From NCBI GenBank assembly GCA_027366585.1, contig DAHXNF010000032.1, positions 1-64,000 of the forward strand: a stretch of 64,000 bases of DNA, in the 5' to 3' direction. This DNA is from Thermoplasmatales archaeon. Its GTDB lineage: Archaea > Thermoplasmatota > Thermoplasmata > Thermoplasmatales > Thermoplasmataceae. The position numbers and the translations under genes were made by a program. This document shows positions 26,532 through 35,118 of the stretch, piece after piece. Numbering within the stretch: position 1 is the first letter of the stretch; every line of letters starts with the position of its first letter. The notes below the pieces were generated by a model. That model ran no database searches and was not told the DNA's origin. It worked only from the letters and a program-made list of their open reading frames with translations.

Positions 26532-27503
26532 ATGGTATCATTAGATCTCTGGAATCCGCAAAATGTGGATCTTCTTTCAGCTCTTCTCATTTCATATCTC
26601 CTGGGTATAGTACACGGAATTACGCCAGATGAGCATACCTGGCCAATTACTTTTTCCTACTCTGTTGGCAGCTACAGCACCCGCAAAGGTATGAAAGCAG
26701 GCCTGATATTTTCTTCAGGTTTTACCTTGCAGCGTGCTCTTCTTTCAGAAATAGCGTTCTTTGCGCTTGCAGGTATTTTCATGACCGCCCTAGCGTTTGG
26801 ATTGACTTACATTATTGTAGGTATAGCAATGGCTGCAGCTGGGATCTACATTGCATCAAGGGGGAAGTACCTTCACTGGCACTTCATAGAACATAATCTT
26901 GGGCGACTAGTAGGCTTGCATAAGCACAACCCTGAGAAAGAAGATCTTGAACTAAGGCATGAAGCAAACCCGGTCTTTATCGGAGATGATATGAAACCCA
27001 TACCGCTTCGCCTTGCCTTCGTGCATGGGCTTATTGCTGGTTTTGGATTCGGTGCTTTTGCGCTAATAATTTACACTGTTCTGGCACCGTCAATGCCTAA
27101 CCTATATTGGGGTTTTGCACCCGGGCTGCTCTTTGGACTCGGAACAATGACAATGCAAATTGCATTCGGGGCGGGCTTTGGTGCGTGGCTTTCCAAGAGC
27201 AAGAAGCTTACTAAGAATGGAATAGCATTCGTTGCAAAGAGCATTAGCAGGTATGTATTGACTTACGGAGGATTTGCATTTATAATTGCCGGGGCCGGTA
27301 TCCTCGCTTTCCCACAAATTCTTGACTATGGATTCTCCACTGGGATACATGTACACAATCTTGATAACCTTGGACTTGGCTTCTTCCTGGTAATATTTGC
27401 GGTAGTAATTATCGGGTTACTTGGGTATCTGAATGCAATGCGTAAAGCTGTTGAATTAGGTTACACTGGTGAAAGTAAGGAAACATCGCCAGCTTCTGAG
27501 TGA
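26532..27503 (+). CDS. NicO/HupE-like metal transporter in operon with the DtxR regulator
   Basis: A membrane protein of 323 residues from ATG 26532, with about eight hydrophobic segments. Helix 1 carries HGITPDEHTWPI, similar to the H-x4-D-H signature of nickel/cobalt and related divalent-metal permeases, and a second histidine motif HGLIAGFGFGAF occurs near residue 160. A histidine-rich cytoplasmic loop (HWHFIEHNLGRLVGLHKHN) lies between them. AGGTGA stands just before the chosen ATG; the frame is open to 26502, inside the regulator. Metal identity is unknown; pairing with a DtxR protein points to Fe, Mn or Ni. Confidence 0.75.
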   Translation: MVSLDLWNPQNVDLLSALLISYLLGIVHGITPDEHTWPITFSYSVGSYSTRKGMKAGLIFSSGFTLQRALLSEIAFFALAGIFMTALAFGLTYIIVGIAMAAAGIYIASRGKYLHWHFIEHNLGRLVGLHKHNPEKEDLELRHEANPVFIGDDMKPIPLRLAFVHGLIAGFGFGAFALIIYTVLAPSMPNLYWGFAPGLLFGLGTMTMQIAFGAGFGAWLSKSKKLTKNGIAFVAKSISRYVLTYGGFAFIIAGAGILAFPQILDYGFSTGIHVHNLDNLGLGFFLVIFAVVIIGLLGYLNAMRKAVELGYTGESKETSPASE

Positions 27504-27695
27504 ATTTTCAATGAAAATTGATCTCCTCTCTTAACTATCAGCGATTTGATTTATTTAGACCCACGGACCAAAGTTGTTCCAAAGCACATTTTATAACAGT
27601 TTATAAATATTAATAATTTATTTTCATTCAACTTTGAGTTCTGGGACGGGAGCAGCCACCCGATAGTTTGATAGCTTATGTGAAATTTCGGGAAT

Positions 27696-28685
27696 ATGAA
27701 TTACAGGGCATTTGGAAAGACAGGAATAAAGGTCTCAGATCTTATACTCGGAACGTGGTATCTCCCTAATTCGGGGACTAATGTAAAGCCTCAGGTGGAT
27801 CGTGAAAGGTCTATAAAATTGATCAAAAAAGCCTACGATCTTGGAATCAATTTTTTTGATACCGCAGACGTCTACAGAGGGGTCTATGACCGGGACAATA
27901 TGCCAGGAAATTTTGAAACAGTGGGTCTTGCTGAAAGGATATTGGGCGAAGCCCTTAATGGATACGAAAGAGAAAGCTTTGTCATTTCAACTAAGGTGAT
28001 GGGAAGGACCGGTCCGTTACAGAACGATCTTGGTTTAAATAGGAAACATATAAGGTCAGCGATCCAAAAGAGCCTGGAGAGACTGAAACTAGATTATGTG
28101 GATTTATACCTGATGCATGCACCTGATGGTGTTACAGGTGTCCATGAATCTGCAAGAACTATGAACTTCCTGATAAACGACGGAAGCATACTTCATTACG
28201 GTCTTTCCAACTTTGAATCACATGATCTCACTGAGTATTTGTCTTTAAGATATCTGGAGAAGCCATCATTTATCCAGGATAAGTTCAACCTCCTTGAACG
28301 TTACCAAGAGAAAAGAAACATAGAGGTTGCTGAACGGAATTCCATGGCCTCAATGATATACAGCCCGCTTGCTCAGGGTGTACTTGCAGGTAGATACCTT
28401 GCACATGATAAGGATAAGTCAAGAACTATCTACGAAAAGAACTTCTCGACCAACAACCTGACCCAGCAGAATTTGGAAAAGCTGCAGAAACTTGGCGAGA
28501 TTGCTAAAGAACTTGGCGTTTCCATGTCTGTCGTATCGCTTGCATGGCTGATCGCGAAGGGGAAGGCTATATTTCCAATCATTGGCAGCACCCGAATGGA
28601 ACAGCTGGAGGAAAACGTTAAGGCATCGGATCTTCATCTTAAAAAGGATGTGGTAGACGAACTTGATATGGTATTTACTTTCTAA
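27696..28685 (+). CDS. aldo/keto reductase
   Basis: A 329-residue (beta/alpha)8 oxidoreductase. The N-terminus YRAFGKTGIKVSDLILGTW is typical, the catalytic Asp and Tyr lie in FFDTADVYRG, the lysine in VISTKVMG, and the histidine in DLYLMHAPDG. The cofactor end has IIGSTRMEQLEEN, which indicates NADP(H) binding. It is closest to the potassium-channel beta-subunit-like group of AKRs that reduce aldehydes. It has a TATA-like TTATAAATATT at about 27599-27609 with a leader near 70-80 bases. Confidence 0.88.
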   Translation: MNYRAFGKTGIKVSDLILGTWYLPNSGTNVKPQVDRERSIKLIKKAYDLGINFFDTADVYRGVYDRDNMPGNFETVGLAERILGEALNGYERESFVISTKVMGRTGPLQNDLGLNRKHIRSAIQKSLERLKLDYVDLYLMHAPDGVTGVHESARTMNFLINDGSILHYGLSNFESHDLTEYLSLRYLEKPSFIQDKFNLLERYQEKRNIEVAERNSMASMIYSPLAQGVLAGRYLAHDKDKSRTIYEKNFSTNNLTQQNLEKLQKLGEIAKELGVSMSVVSLAWLIAKGKAIFPIIGSTRMEQLEENVKASDLHLKKDVVDELDMVFTF

Positions 28686-28703
28686 GGTTCATTCATATTA
28701 GGG

Positions 28704-29372
28704 ATGTATCAGAAGACAAAAAGAAAAAAAAATGGAAACGCGATTAATCGAATTACAGTGGAAGTGGGCGATAACATGGATGATGGCCTCCTCTTAACAC
28801 TTATCAGGCATGGTGAAACCGATGGAAACCTGAACAGGAGATGGCAGGGCGATACCGATCCGAGCCTGAACTACCGAGGAACGAAACAAGTGCTTGAAGC
28901 TGCAGAAAGATTGAGGAACCAGGGCTTTGATATCGTAATGCACAGTGGAATGCGAAGATCATTTGAGTCAGCAACAATTCTAATGGATCACCTTAAAATC
29001 AGGGAAATGAAAATGCTTACGGCTCTACGGGATAGGTCAATGGGAGCAGCAGAGAATCTTACTTCTGAAGAGGTTGAGCAGAAATTTGGTTTTTACTTTA
29101 ACAACATTCTCTCTGAAGAGGTTGATGTCCTGCCAGGGGCAGAAACCATTGCTCATCTTAGGTCAAGAGTTGATTATACAAGAGAATACCTGGCAAGGAG
29201 ATACCATGGAAAGAAAATCCTTGCAGTCAGTCATGGTGGTTTCATAAGAATGTTCTACAGGGAATTCATTGATGATCCGCATCACACCAGGTTTGCAAAT
29301 TGTTCACATTTTACGGTTCGGATCAGCATGGATGGGACAGAACTGATTGAGGCATTTGTAGAACATGTCTAA
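28704..29372 (+). CDS. histidine phosphatase family protein
   Basis: A phosphoglycerate-mutase-like phosphatase of 198-222 residues. The catalytic block is LIRHGETDGNLNRRWQGDTD, followed by the arginine in MHSGMRRSFESA and the second histidine in AVSHGGFIRMF. The start is uncertain: ATG 28704 adds a basic 24-residue extension, while ATG 28776 begins directly before the conserved core and is the shorter alternative. The substrate is unknown. It follows the aldo/keto reductase closely and may share its mRNA. Its TAA stop overlaps the TAG of the convergent ABC ATPase in CTAA. Confidence 0.83.
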   Translation: MYQKTKRKKNGNAINRITVEVGDNMDDGLLLTLIRHGETDGNLNRRWQGDTDPSLNYRGTKQVLEAAERLRNQGFDIVMHSGMRRSFESATILMDHLKIREMKMLTALRDRSMGAAENLTSEEVEQKFGFYFNNILSEEVDVLPGAETIAHLRSRVDYTREYLARRYHGKKILAVSHGGFIRMFYREFIDDPHHTRFANCSHFTVRISMDGTELIEAFVEHV

Positions 29373-30118
29373 TCCTTAATTCTTGGAAAAGCCTCAATTC
29401 TACTCATTCCTGCAATCTGCTCAACCTTGAATGAAGCAGAATACATTTTTTCCAGCACATCTGGCACTAGCACACTTTTCGTGGATCCGAAAGCCATTAC
29501 CTTTCCGGACTTAAGCATCAGCACATTGTCACATAATGAAGCCAGCTTGTTGAGGTCATGAAGGATTATGACAACAATTCTGCCAGAATCACGGAGAGCA
29601 GTGATTTCATGCATTACCTGCATCTCCTTGTCAACGTCAAGGAAAGTATCCGGTTCGTCCATGAGGATTGCACCTGATCCCTGGTTGATAGCGCCTATAA
29701 GCATTACAAGCCTCTTCTCTCCTCCACTGAGTGTGTTAAAATCACGGTGCCGAAGATTTCCTAAATCATACCTGTCAATGAGTTCATCTAGTTTTGAACT
29801 TCTTCTATCCATGCTATATTCAGAAGCCAACAGGACATCCTGAACAGAAAGATTCAACGGAGAGAACAGGTTCTGCGGCAGGTATGCCAGCTTTCTTGAA
29901 AGATCTCGCGGCATCATGTCCGCTATGTCAACTCCATCAATGCTGATGCTGCCTCCAGTGGGGCGAAGTAGGCGAAGCATAATTCTTAAAAGCGTTGATT
30001 TGCCCGATCCGTTTGGCCCGCCAATGCCAAGTATTTCCCCATCCTGGATTGAATACGTTACAGGACCAAGCCTGAAATTGCCTATAGAATACTCTACCGA
30101 ATTCAGATCAATCCGCAT
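29369..30118 (-). CDS. FecE/BtuD-type ABC transporter ATPase
   Basis: About 249 residues from ATG 30118. Walker A is GGPNGSGKSTLL, the Q-loop is in LAYLPQNLF, the signature is LSGGEKRLVML, Walker B is AILMDEPDTFLD, and the switch histidine is in VIILHDLNKLA. It powers the permease encoded just upstream, which it overlaps by 11 bases. The frame is open to 30169, but MRIDLNSVEYSIG is the natural N-terminus. The transporter belongs to the iron-siderophore/haem/cobalamin group. Confidence 0.92.
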   Translation of the reverse strand: MRIDLNSVEYSIGNFRLGPVTYSIQDGEILGIGGPNGSGKSTLLRIMLRLLRPTGGSISIDGVDIADMMPRDLSRKLAYLPQNLFSPLNLSVQDVLLASEYSMDRRSSKLDELIDRYDLGNLRHRDFNTLSGGEKRLVMLIGAINQGSGAILMDEPDTFLDVDKEMQVMHEITALRDSGRIVVIILHDLNKLASLCDNVLMLKSGKVMAFGSTKSVLVPDVLEKMYSASFKVEQIAGMSRIEAFPRIKD

Positions 30119-31187
30119 AATAACCACCTGCGAGTCTCCTAAGTAAGTAGACAAAGAAAGGAACGCCAATCATTCCAGTTATAATCCCTATAGGGACAAC
30201 CTTTGGTTCAATGACTAGCCTGGAAATGTCATAAGCGAGAACGAGGAAAATAGCTCCAAAAAGCGCTGATGAAGGTATTACCTTGCGGTTACTACCACCA
30301 TGTATGAGTCTTGAAATATGTGGGACTACCAGCCCCACAAATCCGATAAGGCCTGAAATTGAGACCACAGCCGATACGCTAATAGTGACCAGGACAAGGC
30401 CTACGATTTTGAGCATTTCCACTCTTACCCCAACAGTCCTTGCGTAATCTTCTCCAAGCTGAATGGTATCCAGCTCTCTTGAATATAAGGAAAGGATAAC
30501 CATTGACGCAACTGAGATAACAGCAACTGGAGCCAATTCTACCCATGTAATAGTTTCAACCGATCCCATCAACCAGAAGAATACTTCACTGGTGCTTGCC
30601 AGGCTTGGGCTGTTATAAAGCATGAAAGCTACGAGGGAGGATACGAACACGCTGACCGCAATACCTGTGAGGAGCATATAGACTATAGGTACCCGTCCAC
30701 TTCTAAGGGAGAAGAAGTATATGATTCCAACAATCAGGGCTGAAAATATGAATGCAAGAAACTGGAGCGTATAAATTCCAAGGATCGTCAGGCCCAGTGC
30801 AATTGATAATACAGCTCCAAGGGCAGCTCCGCTTGATATTCCAACCATATAAGGCTCCGTGATCGGATTCTTGAAAATGCTCTGGATAACGGCGCCACCG
30901 ACTCCCAATACCGCGCCGATTATCACTGCACCAAGTATGTGCGGCTCACGAAGATATACGATAATTTCCTGATAATGTTCCGCGCCGATGCCTGAAGAAA
31001 AAAAATGGCCTATTAACGGAATCTGAGACAGGAATATTTTTGTTACCTGTATTGGGGGAATGTACACTACGCCGATGAAGGCCGAAGAAACTGCTACCAG
31101 GAGCAGTACGATTATCGACACAAAAAAGACCAACCAGGAGGAACCTGAGACTCTTTCCTTCCTGAAATTTATTATGGATCTGAACAC
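30108..31187 (-). CDS. FecCD-family permease of a metal-chelate importer
   Basis: A 359-residue permease with about ten membrane helices. Family blocks are visible: ILGAVIIGAVLGVGGAVIQ, NPITEPYMVGISSGAALGA, and GLIGFVGLVVPHISRLI, the last forming the coupling helix to the ATPase. As is usual for this class, the protein would work as a homodimer in the membrane. It starts one base after the binding-protein gene ends. Substrates of the family are ferric siderophores, haem or cobalamin; no neighbouring gene decides among them. Confidence 0.92.
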   Translation of the reverse strand: MFRSIINFRKERVSGSSWLVFFVSIIVLLLVAVSSAFIGVVYIPPIQVTKIFLSQIPLIGHFFSSGIGAEHYQEIIVYLREPHILGAVIIGAVLGVGGAVIQSIFKNPITEPYMVGISSGAALGAVLSIALGLTILGIYTLQFLAFIFSALIVGIIYFFSLRSGRVPIVYMLLTGIAVSVFVSSLVAFMLYNSPSLASTSEVFFWLMGSVETITWVELAPVAVISVASMVILSLYSRELDTIQLGEDYARTVGVRVEMLKIVGLVLVTISVSAVVSISGLIGFVGLVVPHISRLIHGGSNRKVIPSSALFGAIFLVLAYDISRLVIEPKVVPIGIITGMIGVPFFVYLLRRLAGGYYAD

Positions 31188-31188
31188 G

Positions 31189-32148
31189 CTATAGACCCGT
31201 CGTAGGTGAATATTTCAAGTTGATTGGAAATGCTGGCAGCGACACGAATGCAGGATACACATTGTCAATAATCCATGTAATTCCGTAAATTACCCTGAAA
31301 TCAGGATCATCAATAAACGAATCATTTACGACTGATATTATCCTGCTGTTGTGGAATGCGGATGTTTCATTGTACGGCGGTGTGTCAACGGATGAATAAT
31401 TAACATTCTGATCTAATATAATGACCTGGGGATTATCTACTGCAATCAGTCCGCTTGACATCTCGTAATACCCTGAAGCGTTTGCAATGTTCTTAAGGTG
31501 CGCATACTGCAAGATCTGGTTGATAAAAGTATCATTTCCAGCCGTCCAGCCCCCTGAATACAGGTAGTAGAAAGCCGTATACTCTTGAGGCAGCGAGGCA
31601 GAGCTAATGCTCTCGCTAATAGAAGCCAGAGACTCATTCATCCACTGGTTAATAAGTGAAGCATTATGCTCCGTGCCCGTCAAAATGCCAAACATGGTTG
31701 TTTCATTCTCTATCTGGCTGAGTGAGTTCGGGTTGTCTACGAGCACTGGAATTCCAAGGTTGATAAGCTGTTGTCCATAAGAGGGCATGGTAGCGCTATA
31801 AAGAAGAACAACCTGCGGGGAAAGGTTGACAATTGCCTCAACGTCTATCCCATAGCTGCTTCCCAGATTTGGAAGAGACTCGTTCGGCGGGTAACAATCA
31901 AACTCGTTTCCACCAACAAGGTCTTTGTAGGCTCCAAGTGCATAGAGGGTTGCGGTTGCAGATGGATCAATAGAAACTATTCTTGTAACTGTGCCATTAA
32001 ATGTGACATTTCTGCCCAGTGAGTCCCGAACAGAAATTTTACCATTGACAGGTGAGGGTGCTTTCTGAACACCCTCATAAACAAAAAAACCAGCAACAAG
32101 TATGATTACTACTGCAGCAGTGAGTGCAATTTTTAATTTCCTTTCCAT
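31189..32148 (-). CDS. periplasmic-binding-like lipo/anchored substrate-binding protein (BtuF/FepB type)
   Basis: A 319-residue protein with a basic N-terminus and one hydrophobic helix (IALTAAVVIILVAGFFVYEG) that serves as signal or membrane anchor; no lipobox cysteine is seen. The mature part has the helical-backbone class III binding fold: VTFNGTVTRIVSIDPSATATLYALGA, then GIDVEAIVNLSPQVVLL. There are several glycosylation sequons. It captures the metal chelate outside the cell and docks on the permease encoded next. A dyad that may be an operator precedes the gene. Confidence 0.88.
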   Translation of the reverse strand: MERKLKIALTAAVVIILVAGFFVYEGVQKAPSPVNGKISVRDSLGRNVTFNGTVTRIVSIDPSATATLYALGAYKDLVGGNEFDCYPPNESLPNLGSSYGIDVEAIVNLSPQVVLLYSATMPSYGQQLINLGIPVLVDNPNSLSQIENETTMFGILTGTEHNASLINQWMNESLASISESISSASLPQEYTAFYYLYSGGWTAGNDTFINQILQYAHLKNIANASGYYEMSSGLIAVDNPQVIILDQNVNYSSVDTPPYNETSAFHNSRIISVVNDSFIDDPDFRVIYGITWIIDNVYPAFVSLPAFPINLKYSPTTGL

Positions 32149-32180
32149 TTATTCACCAGGTTAAGTTTTCTTTACGTTGC

Positions 32181-32194
32181 GAAAGTAAACTTTC
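32181..32194 (-). promoter_or_regulatory. dyad in the promoter of the FecBCD-type operon
   Basis: GAAAGT-AA-ACTTTC is a perfect six-base inverted repeat. On the minus strand it follows a TATA-like TAATAAATAG (about 32195-32205) and lies just before the likely start site near 32172, a typical repressor position. The half-sites differ from the TTAGT/ACTAA dyad at the DtxR gene, so another regulator is implied. Confidence 0.4.
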
Positions 32195-32205
32195 TATTTA
32201 TTACT

Positions 32206-32604
32206 TTCTTCTCCGGCCCTGTTTAAACCGCGCAAGTCAAAATAGGATATGTACGGGCATATTTCGCTCTTTCAGGTACGGCTGTCTTTTCTCTCTTTTC
32301 CCCGGGTCTGCTAATCGGAGCTTTTGGTTCTGGATACGCTACTTCTACCAGTTAACTTCCATAAAAATTCTTGGTTACATTACCTAAAAATACCCGTTGA
32401 ATGTTCTCCTTTTCGACTTCCTGAAATATCAAGCAACCTGAATTGTCATGGGGGTGGCTAATGATTAGTAAGAACCTTGAAATAATATGCAGATAGTTGT
32501 GGAAGAGACAAATCAATATTGCGGACCTTATTGTAAAAGATATGTTGAATATGCATCCTGATTTAATACATTTTAAATAAAATATAAAAAAAGATAATTA
32601 ATTT
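32206..32604 (-). other. intergenic stretch without a supported gene
   Basis: The 400 bases between the importer promoter and the end of the PepSY-like gene hold no convincing reading frame on either strand. The right end (32560-32610) is very AT-rich, with long A-runs, and probably contains the terminator of the minus-strand gene ending at 32615. I see no repeat or foldable RNA of note. Confidence 0.5.
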
Positions 32605-32614
32605 AAAAGGAAGT

Positions 32615-33103
32615 TCAATTGTCGGTTCCGGTACTGCTGCTCTTGGTCGAGTTGTCTGAGTTACTGGTCTGGTCGTTACTTTGATTGTCGTTGCTTTGAC
32701 CGTCCCCGCTCTGCTGGTCGTCGGTTTGATTATTGTCTCCGCTGTCTTCCGATGTGCTGCTTGAGTTGTCGCCATGTGAAACAAGCTCTACCGAAAGCAC
32801 TGCATTTGTGGACAGGCTGACTTCAACAGAGTATGTATTGTTATTTGGTGCTAGTACGGTTACGTCAACAACTGCAGTTCCATTTTCAGTATCGTTCTCA
32901 ATTTTCAGGATTTTTGTGGTTCCGTTTCCTGCGTAGTGTTGGTCGATGTACGCCACAGCCGCTTGCTCGGCAGAGGTCATGTTTGATGACAACGTGCTTG
33001 CCTGTGCCAAGTGTCCCGCCGCACCTGATGCCACGGTACCGACCGCAGCTCCTGATGCAATTATGACTAGAGCCATTATAACCTTCGTTAGTATTGATAG
33101 CAT
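32615..33103 (-). CDS. exported PepSY-like protein with Ser/Asn/Asp/Gln-rich tail
   Basis: A 162-residue protein from ATG 33103, preceded by one of the best ribosome sites in the window (AGGAGGTGA). The N-terminus has a signal-like hydrophobic helix (VIMALVIIASGAAVGTVASG). Residues about 45-105 look like a PepSY-type alpha/beta domain: AEQAAVAYIDQHY, then a beta pattern ending LSTNAVLSVEL. The last 55 residues are low complexity (repeated DNQSND, TSNSD and SSST strings), likely a disordered, glycosylated surface stretch. PepSY domains often inhibit proteases, but no protease gene is adjacent. The function is unassigned. Confidence 0.75.
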   Translation of the reverse strand: MLSILTKVIMALVIIASGAAVGTVASGAAGHLAQASTLSSNMTSAEQAAVAYIDQHYAGNGTTKILKIENDTENGTAVVDVTVLAPNNNTYSVEVSLSTNAVLSVELVSHGDNSSSTSEDSGDNNQTDDQQSGDGQSNDNQSNDQTSNSDNSTKSSSTGTDN

Positions 33104-33205
33104 TTTATTTTCACCTCCTGAGATAGAGAACAAGGGTACTGGCTAAAGTATTCCGGAACACGTATGTTCCAAAAAGTTAATAACTGTATTGAGAGATAAA
33201 TCCGC

Positions 33206-34216
33206 ATGAGAAGATTCATGATACTTGCGATCCTTGGCGTTTCATTATTCATGCTATTCGCTGCCGGAATCGCGCATGCAGATGATGGCGGAGACAAAGT
33301 TACTCTTTCAACATCACCCACGGTTACCGTCAGCCTTTCAAACAATACCTCAGTTAATGTCACTTATTCAGACATCTTTGTGGGCATGTCGACTGGAGTG
33401 GTCGGAGCCAGTTTTGCTGATCAATCCTGGAACATAACTAACACATCATCAGGATACGCTTACAAAGCCAGCTTCGATTTGACCCCTATCGGGGGATCGG
33501 ATCTATCAGATCAGTATAGAAGCATAATGAACTTAAGCGACAACACAACAGTTGGAGGAGATTCCACGCTTTCTCTACCCGTGACTGTCATCGTAAAGGT
33601 AAGTCACTATAACGGGTCAGTTTCTGAATTAAGTGTGAAGAACCTCACTAGCATGTTGAATGGGACAATATCTAACGTTAGTCTATCCACTTTAAAGCTC
33701 TCATTCGGGATTAGCTTTGACCTAACCCAGCAAATGATTGGAAACGGATCTGTCAATGTTGTCCTCGTCCAGACACTGAAGGGAGGAGACCAATCAAGCT
33801 CATTTAGCTCGAAAGAGGTTGATACGTATGAGAAAACCTCAGACTTAGGGCAGGGTATTGCACTTCTTAACAACAGCATTACTAATCTCTCGGCAGTATA
33901 CTGGTGGAACAACGATTTTTCGTATAATGGAATAAATGGAACAGATTACACAGTACTTGTTCCTGGAGACGGATCAACAAGTATTGCATTTGTATTCAAA
34001 ACACAGGCAGCATCCGGACAATATTCGCTCAGCCAGGACCCATATCTTTCGGTGAACGGCGCAAATCTGATAAATGGTAAAATCCAGGTAGTAACCCAGG
34101 CATTGGCTAGCTTCTTTCTTCAGCATGTTGAATTCTTTGGCGCAGGAGTTGCAGTCGGCTCTGTGACCCTTATAGTGCTTTACAGTATTTACAAAAGGGA
34201 CAGGATTAAAATTTAG
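33206..34216 (+). CDS. secreted, C-terminally anchored protein, cassette copy B
   Basis: A 336-residue protein with a complete signal peptide (MRRFMILAILGVSLFMLFAA, cleavage near AHA) and a body rich in Asn-x-Ser/Thr sequons. It has one C-terminal membrane helix (AGVAVGSVTLIVLYSIY) followed by KRDRIK. The segment VVLVQTLKG, an aromatic WW motif (YWWNNDF) and the block QDPYLSV before the anchor are shared with the protein at 7164-8201, making the two paralogues. The TAG stop overlaps the TAA of the convergent winged-helix gene in TTAG, exactly as in copy A. No enzymatic motif is recognised. Confidence 0.85.
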   Translation: MRRFMILAILGVSLFMLFAAGIAHADDGGDKVTLSTSPTVTVSLSNNTSVNVTYSDIFVGMSTGVVGASFADQSWNITNTSSGYAYKASFDLTPIGGSDLSDQYRSIMNLSDNTTVGGDSTLSLPVTVIVKVSHYNGSVSELSVKNLTSMLNGTISNVSLSTLKLSFGISFDLTQQMIGNGSVNVVLVQTLKGGDQSSSFSSKEVDTYEKTSDLGQGIALLNNSITNLSAVYWWNNDFSYNGINGTDYTVLVPGDGSTSIAFVFKTQAASGQYSLSQDPYLSVNGANLINGKIQVVTQALASFFLQHVEFFGAGVAVGSVTLIVLYSIYKRDRIKI

Positions 34217-34704
34217 AGTTCATCGAGCATCCTGAAAATTGAATATGCAACAGAATCGATGAAGCTCCTGCTGTACTTTTTGAGAAAATTTATTATGACT
34301 TCCTTATTGTTCAACGAAACACGGGCAGAATCAGCCTTTATTTCATAAGAAAGGATCCCATCGTGTACCATTTTATCCAGTGCTTTGATTGTATCGCTGC
34401 TGGGTTTTGGGATTTCACTTTCTCCAGCTATTGCCGTTCTTATTAAAACTTCTTTTGAAATTTGGTTTCGCATATGCATTGCAATTCTGCGTTCCATCAT
34501 TGTATCCTCTGTACTGGAGAAGAATCTTACTAGTCGATTATCCTTAATAGAATATATTTCCCCCTTCCTTTCCATCTGGTATAAATGATAGTCCAGCTTT
34601 CCAACTGCTGCTCCTGTTCGTCGCTGCAGCTCCCTGAAATGTAGACCAGGATTTTCAGTTATAATCTGAATAAGTTTGGATCTGAAGGACTCGTTTTCGT
34701 TCAA
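34213..34704 (-). CDS. winged-helix transcriptional regulator, cassette copy B
   Basis: A 163-residue paralogue of the regulator at 6673-7167. The N-terminal winged-helix region shares ENPGLHFRELQRR and the following GKLDYHLYQMERKGEIY segment. The C-terminal half is more divergent but ends in the same KYSRSFIDSV amphipathic helix. It begins with TTG immediately after the TAG stop of the membrane gene. Its TAA stop overlaps the stop of the convergent secreted-protein gene. Regulation of that convergent gene, or of the cassette itself, is plausible but not shown by the sequence. Confidence 0.8.
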   Translation of the reverse strand: MNENESFRSKLIQIITENPGLHFRELQRRTGAAVGKLDYHLYQMERKGEIYSIKDNRLVRFFSSTEDTMMERRIAMHMRNQISKEVLIRTAIAGESEIPKPSSDTIKALDKMVHDGILSYEIKADSARVSLNNKEVIINFLKKYSRSFIDSVAYSIFRMLDEL

Positions 34705-35004
34705 CTATCGCATACCCTTGAGGATCATTGTGTACATTACAATCAAAATTGCAAAGGCTAGAATAATTCCCGGGTAGATACTTGGGACGCTGATATATCC
34801 CAGCAATTCAAGCGAAGCAAAGACAAGGTAGACCATTAGGAATGCAGATATGAGAACCAGTGCGAAGAGAATTCTAACACTTCTTATTCTTAAAGTGCGT
34901 AACGTTCCTAAAAGGACTATTACGTTTATAACGAGGGACACTCCAAGAACTAGCAGGAAAATATCAATCGTGAAGGAACCGCCGACAGTCATATATTCAG
35001 GCAT
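34705..35004 (-). CDS. small membrane protein, cassette copy B
   Basis: A 99-residue protein with three hydrophobic segments (about 14-35, 45-65, 72-95) and a basic loop TLRTLRIRSVRIL between the first two. The layout and the loop match the 89-residue protein at 6401-6670. It starts at ATG 35004 and heads the minus-strand pair with the wHTH gene. A GATTTATCTT string about 25 bases before the start may be the TATA region. The function is unknown; it probably acts with the wHTH partner. Confidence 0.7.
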   Translation of the reverse strand: MPEYMTVGGSFTIDIFLLVLGVSLVINVIVLLGTLRTLRIRSVRILFALVLISAFLMVYLVFASLELLGYISVPSIYPGIILAFAILIVMYTMILKGMR

Positions 35005-35118
35005 GTCAATCGGTAAGATAAATCATTAAGGTGTTCCATTTTTTGTCAGGGCAATGTCAAAGAGAACTGGCCCCTCTCTATTGTTCATCCGATTATCTGA
35101 CATGCAATTCCAGTATCC

